NCBI GenBank assembly: GCA_945787585.1
Contig: CALZIG010000174.1
Span: forward strand, 1-7,694
DNA from: an uncultured Gammaproteobacteria bacterium
GTDB lineage: Bacteria; Pseudomonadota; Gammaproteobacteria; SZUA-140
Length of the DNA stretch: 7,694 bases
Direction of reading: 5' to 3'
The notes under the pieces were generated by a model. The model had not been told where the DNA came from, made no database searches, and saw nothing but the letters and a program-made list of their open reading frames with translations. Position numbers and translations under genes: made by a program. This document shows positions 1-5,134 of this stretch, piece after piece (position 1 is the first letter of the stretch; each line of letters starts with the position of its first letter).

Positions 1-112
1 CTGGAGATAACCACATTGAGCCAACATAAGCTCTCCACTCTTTTAAACAATGCTCGACATCCACTGTAGGAATGTTTGGTGGATTAACCCCTCGGTCAAA
101 TAAACATTTCAT
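1..112 (-). CDS. 5' part of an unrecognised protein, runs off the window's left edge
   Basis: Read on the minus strand, an ATG at 112-110 opens a frame of 37 codons without a stop up to the window edge. It begins MKCLFDRGVNPPNIPTVDVE and ends ...WRAYVGSMWLSP. The mixed composition, with several Trp, Cys and Pro, looks like real protein, but I do not recognise the family. The start lies only a few bases from the left end of the insertion sequence. If the element and one target repeat are removed and the flanks joined, the frame reaches an in-frame TGA 27 bases upstream of the ATG with no other ATG between, so this ATG may be the native start and the element may have landed in the leader. No good ribosome binding site is visible in either arrangement. 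It could also be a fragment of a decayed gene. Transcription leaving the element's transposase gene would run into this frame. Confidence 0.4.
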   Translation of the reverse strand, partial: MKCLFDRGVNPPNIPTVDVEHCLKEWRAYVGSMWLSP

Positions 113-117
113 ATATT

Positions 118-139
118 TTTTCACTGCTGTCCCGTTAAC
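118..139 (+). repeat. Left terminal inverted repeat of the IS4-family element
   Basis: These 22 bases (TTTT followed by CACTGCTGTCCCGTTAAC) are the exact reverse complement of 1375-1396. The transposase stop codon lies only two bases inside the repeat. Confidence 0.92.
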
Positions 140-141
140 TA

Positions 142-1293
142 TCACAGCAAAGCCATCTGATTGGTATTCGGTTGTTTACCGCATGGAGGATCGCCTCTCA
201 GCAAGGCCATCAAGTCCCGTTTTTCAAATAAGTTCAGTTGTAATAACCGCAAAATTTGTTGTGTGCTTTTTTGCAGCTTAGATTGAAACCTGAGATAAGC
301 CAAAAGCAAATAGATACACAAAGCAATCCATATCTGTGTCATGACGGCATTCTTACTCGTGCCGACAAAAGATTTGATTTTCAGGTTCTGTTTAATCCAT
401 TTGAAGAACAACTCAACCTCCCATCTTGCTTTGTAAATATCAGCAATGGTTTTAGCCGCGAGCTTGAAGTTGTTGGTTAGAAACTGATAACGCTTTCCAG
501 TGACTTCATCCTGATAACCAATACGACGCAATCGGACAGGGCACGTCTTCGCTGTTTGAACGCCCGTAAACTCAATCGTTTGATCGCTGCTCAAACCTTT
601 ACTTTTCAATACGGCGCGACGTTCCACTATACGGTATTTTGCATTGGTTTTGAGCCGCGTCACAAAGAATATTCCTTTTCTGGTCAACTGGTTATACCAT
701 GCGTAATCATTGTAGCCCTTGTCAATCGCGATGATACTTCCCTTCGGAAAGTTCAGCGTGCGCCCCACCGTCACATCATGTGTTTTTCCCTCTGTCACGG
801 TCACAAACTCGGGTAAGTATCCCGCATGGTTCAATCCGACATGAAGCTTTATCGCCCCCTTGGTGGTTCGAAAATCAGCCCAGGGGAAAATAGACAGGCA
901 TAAATCAATCGTCGAAGCATCCAATGAATAAAGCGGATGATTGAAACGGAAATTGTGGCCTGGCACGACACCATGACAGCGCTGTAATAGCTTTCCAAAC
1001 AAAGCTTCGTACAGCTCATATGGTTTACCGTCATTAATGCGAGACAAGTTTGAACGAGATAGCTTTGCGCTTCCAAGATGATAAAGCCGGTGGGTTTGTG
1101 CCGAAATATTTTCAACAATATCGCGTAGGCTATTTCGCCCTGCCAATTGCGCCATGGCCATGGTCACAAACTGTGACCACCGGGATGCCGTGCGGAAAGA
1201 ACGTCCCGAATGGTGTTGGTTGGCCAGCGTTTCGAACTCATGTCTCGGGGTAAATTTGAGTAATTGTCCAAGTACGGTATTATTGTGTGCCAA
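142..1293 (-). CDS. IS4-family DDE transposase
   Basis: This 383-residue protein catalyses cut-and-paste movement of the surrounding element, binding the terminal repeats and using a DDE active site of the RNase H fold. Residues 1 to about 75 match my recollection of the DUF4372 N-terminal domain of IS4-type transposases (LLKFTPRHEFE, followed by a TASRWSQFV-type segment). The catalytic core shows D125 (YSLDAST), D191 (IAIDKGYNDY) and the IS4 signature Y287-x2-R290-x3-E294-x6-K301 (Y..RWEVELFFKWIK), with E294 as the third acidic residue. Length is typical of the family and no frameshift is seen. The start is TTG at 1293-1291, chosen because AGGAGA lies 8 bases upstream on the minus strand and the following residues are the expected N terminus. 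A TTG start would lower expression, a common brake in transposases. Confidence 0.95.
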   Translation of the reverse strand: MAHNNTVLGQLLKFTPRHEFETLANQHHSGRSFRTASRWSQFVTMAMAQLAGRNSLRDIVENISAQTHRLYHLGSAKLSRSNLSRINDGKPYELYEALFGKLLQRCHGVVPGHNFRFNHPLYSLDASTIDLCLSIFPWADFRTTKGAIKLHVGLNHAGYLPEFVTVTEGKTHDVTVGRTLNFPKGSIIAIDKGYNDYAWYNQLTRKGIFFVTRLKTNAKYRIVERRAVLKSKGLSSDQTIEFTGVQTAKTCPVRLRRIGYQDEVTGKRYQFLTNNFKLAAKTIADIYKARWEVELFFKWIKQNLKIKSFVGTSKNAVMTQIWIALCIYLLLAYLRFQSKLQKSTQQILRLLQLNLFEKRDLMALLRGDPPCGKQPNTNQMALL

Positions 1294-1301
1294 GGCTTAG
1301 G

Positions 1302-1307
1302 TCTCCT
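1302..1307 (-). promoter_or_regulatory. Ribosome binding site that decides a TTG start
   Basis: Minus-strand AGGAGA lies 8 bases upstream of the TTG at 1293-1291. There is no ATG or GTG nearby in frame, so this site supports the TTG as the transposase start. Confidence 0.7.
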
Positions 1308-1374
1308 GATATTACAGTGTTTGCTTGCACTTTCATTGTAACAATTCATTGAGATTTAAGCCTTTTTTATTACT

Positions 1375-1396
1375 GTTAACGGGACAGCAGTGAAAA
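1375..1396 (-). repeat. Right terminal inverted repeat of the IS4-family element
   Basis: GTTAACGGGACAGCAGTGAA followed by AA is the exact complement of the left repeat. This end lies upstream of the transposase gene, so the transposase promoter probably sits between here and 1310. That segment is AT-rich but shows no promoter I would defend. Confidence 0.92.
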
Positions 1397-1693
1397 TATT
1401 TATTAACTACTGAGAAAAGTCATAAAGCGAATGATGTAGCGACGCACTATTATAGGGCTAAATAAAGAAGCAACTGCGCTATCAATACACATAGAATGAT
1501 AATTGATCAACAGGGAGGAACACTATAAATTAAGAATACAAGACAACGTAGACTATTAAGAAGTCTATGCAATAATATTCATTATGGAACGTATAAAGAA
1601 CCTTATGTAACATGGGCGTTACGTTATATGAAGCAGCTATTTCTAGCAGCCTGTCAAACGCCAGTAACCGCAAGTAGTTCTATTTATAAATAT
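1397..1693. other. About 300 bp without a convincing gene
   Basis: This AT-rich stretch has frequent stops in all frames, and the longest frames are about 20 to 30 codons. A strong Shine-Dalgarno-like AGGGAGGA occurs at about 1512-1519 but no start codon follows at a usable distance. Two small inverted repeats are present: TAGACT/AGTCTA (1549-1554 and 1562-1567, 7-base loop) and GTAAC/GTTAC (1607-1611 and 1618-1622). Neither is followed by a T-run on either strand. I see no RNA gene and no similarity to the other genes in the window. It may be decayed coding sequence beside the element. Confidence 0.5.
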
Positions 1694-1855
1694 CTATAAC
1701 TTTTCAGCCTGACACCCCATTGCCTTTAGCAGTTCAATCATGCCTTGCTCGCCACCCAATGCCTGGCACCGACAAGCCACAAAACAGTCGTAACCACCAT
1801 CCAATATAGTATCAAGACCCTTAGCCATTTCGATATTCTGTAATACTGGAAAATG
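1694..1855 (-). pseudogene. Decayed 3' fragment of a TraB/GumN-family gene
   Basis: Read on the minus strand, 1843-1694 encodes 49 residues and a TAG stop that align without gaps to the last 49 residues of the intact TraB/GumN gene at 2580-3662, ending at the same residue. I count 26 of 49 identities by eye, including NI.MAKG.DT.L.GG, GGE.G.IELL and the final E.L. The family's conserved VGAGHMGG stretch here reads VACRCQALGG. Comparison of the DNA shows why: there is a one-base gain near 1771-1775 and a one-base loss near 1757-1759. Undoing the first shift restores VGARH. Upstream of about 1845 further small deletions and a stop follow, and similarity fades. There is no start codon and no N-terminal domain, so this is a non-functional remnant of a paralogue. 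A 64-codon frame at 1932-1738 overlaps it but is a by-product of the shifted frame. Confidence 0.82.
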
Positions 1856-1961
1856 TAGTCAAAGATGTATTTAAATACAGCTGCCAGCTGTGAATTAATC
1901 AAACCTTCCTTAATAATATTTTTAAGCTTCATTTAAGCTTACATCTTCATAATTGCATTCA

Positions 1962-1979
1962 ACATAACAATAGTTATGT
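1962..1979. promoter_or_regulatory. Inverted repeat upstream of the secreted-protein gene, possible operator
   Basis: ACATAAC (1962-1968) and GTTATGT (1973-1979) form a perfect 7-bp dyad around AATA. It ends 33 bases before the ATG at 2013, within the likely promoter or leader. It could be a regulator binding site or a small leader hairpin. No clear -35/-10 pair can be assigned. Confidence 0.35.
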
Positions 1980-2012
1980 GAGAACTTTCAACCATACTGG
2001 AGAATAACGAAG

Positions 2013-2408
2013 ATGTTTAATTATATAAAAATTTTATTGATGTCCGTCGTCCTCATGAGCATCGGTTCAAATGCATGGGCAGATACGCCACCTGAAATCA
2101 ACACACCTGATTCTCATTCAGTAGAACACAAAGGAACAATCAGCTTATATCGTGTGCAAATACAGGGCCTTGAATTTGGAAGAGATAAAAATAGAATTGA
2201 TGCTGAAATCATAGTCACGCTCGATTCTCAGCCAGATATGGTCTACACAGTAAGGCTACACGAAGACTCACCTCCCGTTAACAAAGTATTAGCAGACACT
2301 TTGCGTGATGCTTACTTAAACAAAACACCAGTGACGATATACCACCAAATTGCACCGGGTAAAAAACATGTCAAAATTCACATGATTCAACTTAATACTA
2401 AATCGTAG
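2013..2408 (+). CDS. Small secreted protein of unknown function
   Basis: I do not recognise this 131-residue protein. Residues 1-23 form a typical Sec signal peptide: Lys6 near the start, a hydrophobic stretch ILLMSVVLMSIG, and the cleavage motif AWA before Asp24. The mature protein would be about 108 residues and periplasmic or released. It has alternating hydrophobic and polar residues (ISLYRVQIQGLEF, AEIIVTL, YTVRLHE, KHVKIHMIQL) suggesting a mostly beta fold with one central helix around 88-103. It contains no cysteine and no lipobox. The start is supported by GGAG at 1999-2002, 10 bases upstream. It is a single-gene unit on the plus strand, convergent with the TraB/GumN gene and lying between that gene and its decayed paralogue. 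This is real coding sequence in my judgement; function is unknown. Confidence 0.8.
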   Translation: MFNYIKILLMSVVLMSIGSNAWADTPPEINTPDSHSVEHKGTISLYRVQIQGLEFGRDKNRIDAEIIVTLDSQPDMVYTVRLHEDSPPVNKVLADTLRDAYLNKTPVTIYHQIAPGKKHVKIHMIQLNTKS

Positions 2409-2419
2409 TGTCTTGAAAA

Positions 2420-2461
2420 TTGATCTGGCAGATTTTCTTTATAAAAACACTGCCAGATCAA
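2420..2461. terminator. Hairpin between convergent genes, probable bidirectional terminator
   Basis: TTGATCTGGCAG (2420-2431) and CTGCCAGATCAA (2450-2461) form a perfect 12-bp stem with an 18-base AT-rich loop, 11 bases after the stop of the secreted-protein gene. On the minus strand, serving the TraB/GumN gene, the stem is followed by TTTTC; on the plus strand it is followed by AGCTTATTTC. Neither tail is a perfect U-run and the loop is long, so the terminator call is inferred mainly from position between converging genes. Confidence 0.6.
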
Positions 2462-2579
2462 GCTTATTTCTGCCTTCATTCACCCGGCTATATTTTATTT
2501 TTTGACTGAATTGCCTGATGAGTCAAGCATCGAAAATCAACGAGAGTAAAAATCAGGGCCAAATGAATGTATTCAGATG

Positions 2580-3662
2580 TTACAACTGCTCGGTTTTATA
2601 CCCCTTCGCCTGCAACAGTTCAATAAGCCCCATCTCGCCACCCATATGCCCGGCACCCACTACCACGAAGCAATTGCAGCCACCACGCAACATAGTATCC
2701 ACACCCTTGGCCATCGCGATGTTTCTATCAGTAATCATTAAGCGATAAAGCTCTTCACCCACTGCATTTTTTTTCATATCATCTATAAATATTTTATTTA
2801 ACGCCTGTGGGTTACCCGACTGCCACGACTTAAACATAGTGTCGAAATATTCTTTGGCATTCCCTACATCACTTATAGTTTGCTGTAGCATCGCAATCTG
2901 CACCTTTTGAGGAAGTCCACTCAACATCGCCAACTGCTGTTTTACCGACTCCAGCTCACGGATCGGTTTATGTTCTTTTTTTGCAAAGTCTAGAAAGTGT
3001 TGATCAATACCCAGCGTTTCATCAAGCCCAATATTTTTCAGTGCGAGTGCCGTCAGTGTCATTGAAGCAAACCACGGACGCATGCCTTCAATCATGGCGG
3101 AAGGTATACCGATACTGGTAGAGAGCACATTCAACTCCTTCCATGTGGCAGCATCCAATACTGTCTTCAGGGTTGTTCCATCATTATAGACGCCACTGCT
3201 CATCATCATTTGTGCCAACATGTTTTGATCAGCATCCGCTACATTGGCCTCAACCACCAGCGCATCGGCGCTTTTAAAGGCATTTAGTATAGTGATCGGT
3301 AACGGGTACATGCTCTCTTTTCCAAAGTGTATAGAGCCCATCAGGTAGCCGTGCTGCTTTCCTTTTGATATTCGCCAGGCAAAGTTTTTTCCGCTAGCCT
3401 GCGCTGACACAGGCTTTTTCGTCGCCACTGCTTCCACGGTTTTTACAGGGATGGCGACTGTATCAACATCCGTTGCGTCATCCGCAGCTAACTCGGTCGT
3501 TATGGCTATCTTCTCTTCAACTTCTGCACTATGACAGGGACTATCCTGAAATGCGATACGGCCCATCGCATCGCGACATTTGAAAATATCACTGCTATGG
3601 ACAGAGAGAAATGGCATCACGCCAAGCAGTAATAAGATAATTTTCAACCGTCTCTTTTTCAC
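2580..3662 (-). CDS. Secreted DUF4124-TraB/GumN-family protein
   Basis: This 360-residue protein has a signal peptide (residues 1 to about 23: KKRR then a leucine-rich core), a short DUF4124-like domain at about 24-45 (DIFKCRDAMGRIAFQDSPC, with Cys29 and Cys43 likely forming a disulfide), a low-complexity Ala/Thr/Val linker (about 46-90), and a TraB/GumN domain from about 94 to the end. The TraB domain shows the two family landmarks GSIHFG (109-114, His112) and VGAGHMGG (335-342, His339), plus the acidic VVEAN (136-140). The family includes TraB/PrgY, GumN and the Tiki Wnt-inactivating proteases, so a periplasmic metal-dependent protease-like role is possible, but the bacterial substrate is not known. 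The start is GTG at 3662-3660, with AAGGG six bases upstream. A decayed paralogue of its 3' end lies at 1694-1855. Confidence 0.92.
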   Translation of the reverse strand: MKKRRLKIILLLLGVMPFLSVHSSDIFKCRDAMGRIAFQDSPCHSAEVEEKIAITTELAADDATDVDTVAIPVKTVEAVATKKPVSAQASGKNFAWRISKGKQHGYLMGSIHFGKESMYPLPITILNAFKSADALVVEANVADADQNMLAQMMMSSGVYNDGTTLKTVLDAATWKELNVLSTSIGIPSAMIEGMRPWFASMTLTALALKNIGLDETLGIDQHFLDFAKKEHKPIRELESVKQQLAMLSGLPQKVQIAMLQQTISDVGNAKEYFDTMFKSWQSGNPQALNKIFIDDMKKNAVGEELYRLMITDRNIAMAKGVDTMLRGGCNCFVVVGAGHMGGEMGLIELLQAKGYKTEQL

Positions 3663-3729
3663 GTATTGCCCTTCATATAATGATCGTCATAAAAATTCAC
3701 GTCGAAACTAGACTCACTGTAAAATACTA

Positions 3730-3896
3730 TTAAGGAATCTCTGATTTATTCTGAGCGAAGTAGATTGTGATCTAAAACTTTTAGATTTAAGGCGAGAATC
3801 GCACGTAATAGCGGGCTATTGCGAAGATTTTCAACGCAGAAGCTGAATGTTTTAGACGCAAGATACGATCTCATGAATAAATCAGAGGTTCCTTAA
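3730..3896. mobile_element. Foldback miniature element (MITE) with TTAA target duplication
   Basis: The element spans 3734-3892 (159 bp) and is flanked on both sides by TTAA (3730-3733 and 3893-3896). Its ends, GGAATCTCTGATTTATTC and the complement of GGAACCTCTGATTTATTC, differ at one of 18 positions, or one of 22 with TTAA included. Symmetry continues inward with divergence: TCTAAAAC (3771-3778) pairs with GTTTTAGA (3849-3856). The centre is AATAGC-GG-GCTATT (3807-3820), whose midpoint coincides with the element's midpoint to within a base, so the whole element can fold into one long imperfect hairpin. It also contains the palindrome ATCTAAAACTTTTAGAT (3770-3786). No open reading frame of note is present, so it would be moved in trans. 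The TTAA duplication and GGAAYC tips would fit an IS5-type transposase (YTAR targets), an inference only. Confidence 0.85.
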
Positions 3897-4246
3897 GTAA
3901 ACATCTCAAGCTTAAGGGGTTCAATCGCACCCAGCCACATCGCATAATCGCGATGATCTCGCAGATCATCGCCACTCAGCGGGTGAATCATGACAGTCAG
4001 CCCCTCACGATACATCGCCAACCATGTCATAACGGCTGCAAATTGTGGTATCGAAAATGTCAGCTGACAACTCCAGCAGGGATGGGGCCCCACTGGCCGT
4101 TCATGCACGCGCCCCATTTCAATCATAAAAATTTCTGCCGCACGCTGACACAGCTGCCGCGCCTGCGCTATTGTTGAGGCATCAAAATAGACATGCGCGT
4201 GGTAACCTTCAACTTCATCCAGTAACGGCACGATTTCTTTGCTCAT
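3893..4246 (-). CDS. DOPA 4,5-dioxygenase-family protein
   Basis: This 117-residue cytosolic protein matches the small DOPA_dioxygen family, known from fungal DOPA 4,5-dioxygenase of betalain synthesis and widespread in bacteria, where the substrate is mostly unknown. Visible landmarks are YHAHVYFD (15-22, His16 and His18), GRVHERPVGPHP (45-56, His48 and His55), IHPLSGDDLRDH (87-98, His88 and His98) and WLG (104-106). The conserved histidines are candidate metal ligands. Length is normal and the protein looks complete. The ATG at 4246 is 13 bases after the stop of the tandem-receiver gene, and its GAGG site overlaps that stop, so the two are co-transcribed and perhaps translationally coupled. 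The TAA stop lies inside the TTAA flank of the miniature element. Ring-cleavage activity is inferred from family only. Confidence 0.88.
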   Translation of the reverse strand: MSKEIVPLLDEVEGYHAHVYFDASTIAQARQLCQRAAEIFMIEMGRVHERPVGPHPCWSCQLTFSIPQFAAVMTWLAMYREGLTVMIHPLSGDDLRDHRDYAMWLGAIEPLKLEMFT

Positions 4247-4259
4247 TGAATAATCAACC

Positions 4260-5063
4260 TCAGTCGCTTAAGATTTTTTTAATCAGCGATCTCACTTCCG
4301 CAGGATCAAAGGGCTTATCACACACCGCTGAAACACCAGCCTGTTTAATGCCCGCCAAACGACTACAGTTTTTCTCACTGGTTACCATTAAAATAGGAAT
4401 CGATTTATCTAACCCTTGTACACGCACATGACGAATCAACTCCTGCCCATCCATCTCAGGCATATTATAGTCAGTGACAATCAGGTCAAAGGCGCGCTGT
4501 TCCATACACTTCAGCGCCTCTTTACCGTTGATAGCCTGCATAATATTTTCCATGCCAAGGCCGTTCAATACGCGGCAGATATGTTTACGGGCAGACTCGC
4601 TATCATCCACAACCAGCACCATTAATTGCTCAAGCTCGATATCTGCCAGTTCAGCATTATCTGGCTCAATATGTTCAAGCGCTGTATAGAGCGCTTTTTC
4701 CAGGTCGTTCAGGGCGAAGGGTTTAGAGAGAATCGCAACGACTCCGGCCTGCCGTAAAGGCTCTAGATAATAATCTGAGTGTTCACTGGAAATGAGCATA
4801 AAGGGGACCGCTTCAAGGGTACTGTCTTCACGCATATACTGAACGAGTTCCGTGCCACTCATATCGGGAAGATGCATGGCACTCACCACTAAATCAGGTT
4901 GGTACTGGTACATATCCCTGAGTGCTGCATATCCCTCATCAAACCACTCTACACGACTCAACCCCAACTCATTCAGGTGACCCAAAATCACCTTTCGTTG
5001 CGTCATTGATGGCTCAACAAAGGTCACCGCTAAGTCAGCAATCTTGATGCCGTGCTCGGTCAT
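4260..5063 (-). CDS. Tandem receiver protein: pseudo-receiver plus CheY-like receiver
   Basis: This 267-residue cytosolic protein has two receiver domains and no output domain. The second (about 147-265) has the full set: D153-D154, phosphoacceptor D198 in TDYNMPEMDG, T228 and K250 in DKPF. The first (about 9-130) keeps the fold pattern (LPDMSG at 65-70, S92, K114 in SKPF) but has FVEPS where the acidic pair belongs and SAMH where the acceptor should be, so A62 replaces the aspartate; it should not be phosphorylated there. It probably acts in dimerisation or partner binding, with output by protein contact, as in CheY-type signalling. The ATG at 5063 has GGGAG five bases upstream. It lies 71 bases downstream of the glutamate dehydrogenase gene on the same strand and directly precedes the DOPA-dioxygenase-family gene. 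No histidine kinase is visible in the window. Confidence 0.92.
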   Translation of the reverse strand: MTEHGIKIADLAVTFVEPSMTQRKVILGHLNELGLSRVEWFDEGYAALRDMYQYQPDLVVSAMHLPDMSGTELVQYMREDSTLEAVPFMLISSEHSDYYLEPLRQAGVVAILSKPFALNDLEKALYTALEHIEPDNAELADIELEQLMVLVVDDSESARKHICRVLNGLGMENIMQAINGKEALKCMEQRAFDLIVTDYNMPEMDGQELIRHVRVQGLDKSIPILMVTSEKNCSRLAGIKQAGVSAVCDKPFDPAEVRSLIKKILSD

Positions 5064-5102
5064 TTTAACTCCCTGACTAAATACGTAATGGAATAAGCCC
5101 CT

Positions 5103-5130
5103 AATCTACTATTATCGGCACTTACCACAA
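5103..5130 (-). promoter_or_regulatory. Possible promoter for the receiver/dioxygenase pair
   Basis: On the minus strand, TTGTGG (5130-5125) and TAGATT (5108-5103) are separated by 16 bases, in the 71-base gap after the glutamate dehydrogenase stop. Both hexamers are imperfect. No terminator is evident in the gap, so read-through from the dehydrogenase gene is equally possible. Confidence 0.25.
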
Positions 5131-5134
5131 TCCT

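Larger units (their letters stand above)
119..1395 (-). mobile_element. Complete IS4-family insertion sequence, about 1.28 kb
   Basis: The element is bounded by identical terminal inverted repeats: TTTCACTGCTGTCCCGTTAA(C) on the left and its exact complement on the right. They enclose one transposase gene that fills nearly the whole interior. The exact tips are ambiguous by a few bases because the left end has six T and the right end four A. With the tips at 119 and 1395, the element is flanked by the 6-bp direct repeat ATATTT (113-118 and 1396-1401), a plausible target duplication; in sequence this AT-rich it could be chance. Family assignment rests on the transposase (DDE residues plus Y-R-E-K signature). 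The N-terminal region suggests the subgroup carrying a DUF4372-type domain, which is a memory-based call. The element appears intact and possibly still mobile. Confidence 0.9.

Noticed and set aside
256..816. Plus-strand frames inside the transposase gene
   Set aside because: They are antisense shadows of the transposase, which has a complete catalytic signature.
1512..1545. Strong Shine-Dalgarno-like AGGGAGGA in the gene-poor stretch
   Set aside because: No ATG, GTG or TTG follows at 5-12 bases and the downstream frames close within a few codons.
1607..1680. Possible integron attC-like site (GTAAC/GTTAC and nearby AACGCC)
   Set aside because: The repeats are too short, the conserved core-site pair is lacking, and no integrase or cassette array is visible.
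1738..1932. Hydrophobic 64-codon minus-strand frame resembling a small membrane protein
   Set aside because: Its 3' half is the shifted frame of the decayed TraB/GumN fragment; alignment of the other frame to the intact gene explains it better. The 5' half has no supporting signal.
3730..3896. Intergenic hairpin read as a simple intrinsic terminator
   Set aside because: The symmetry spans the whole 159 bp with matching tips and TTAA on both sides, which fits a mobile miniature element much better, although it may also affect termination.
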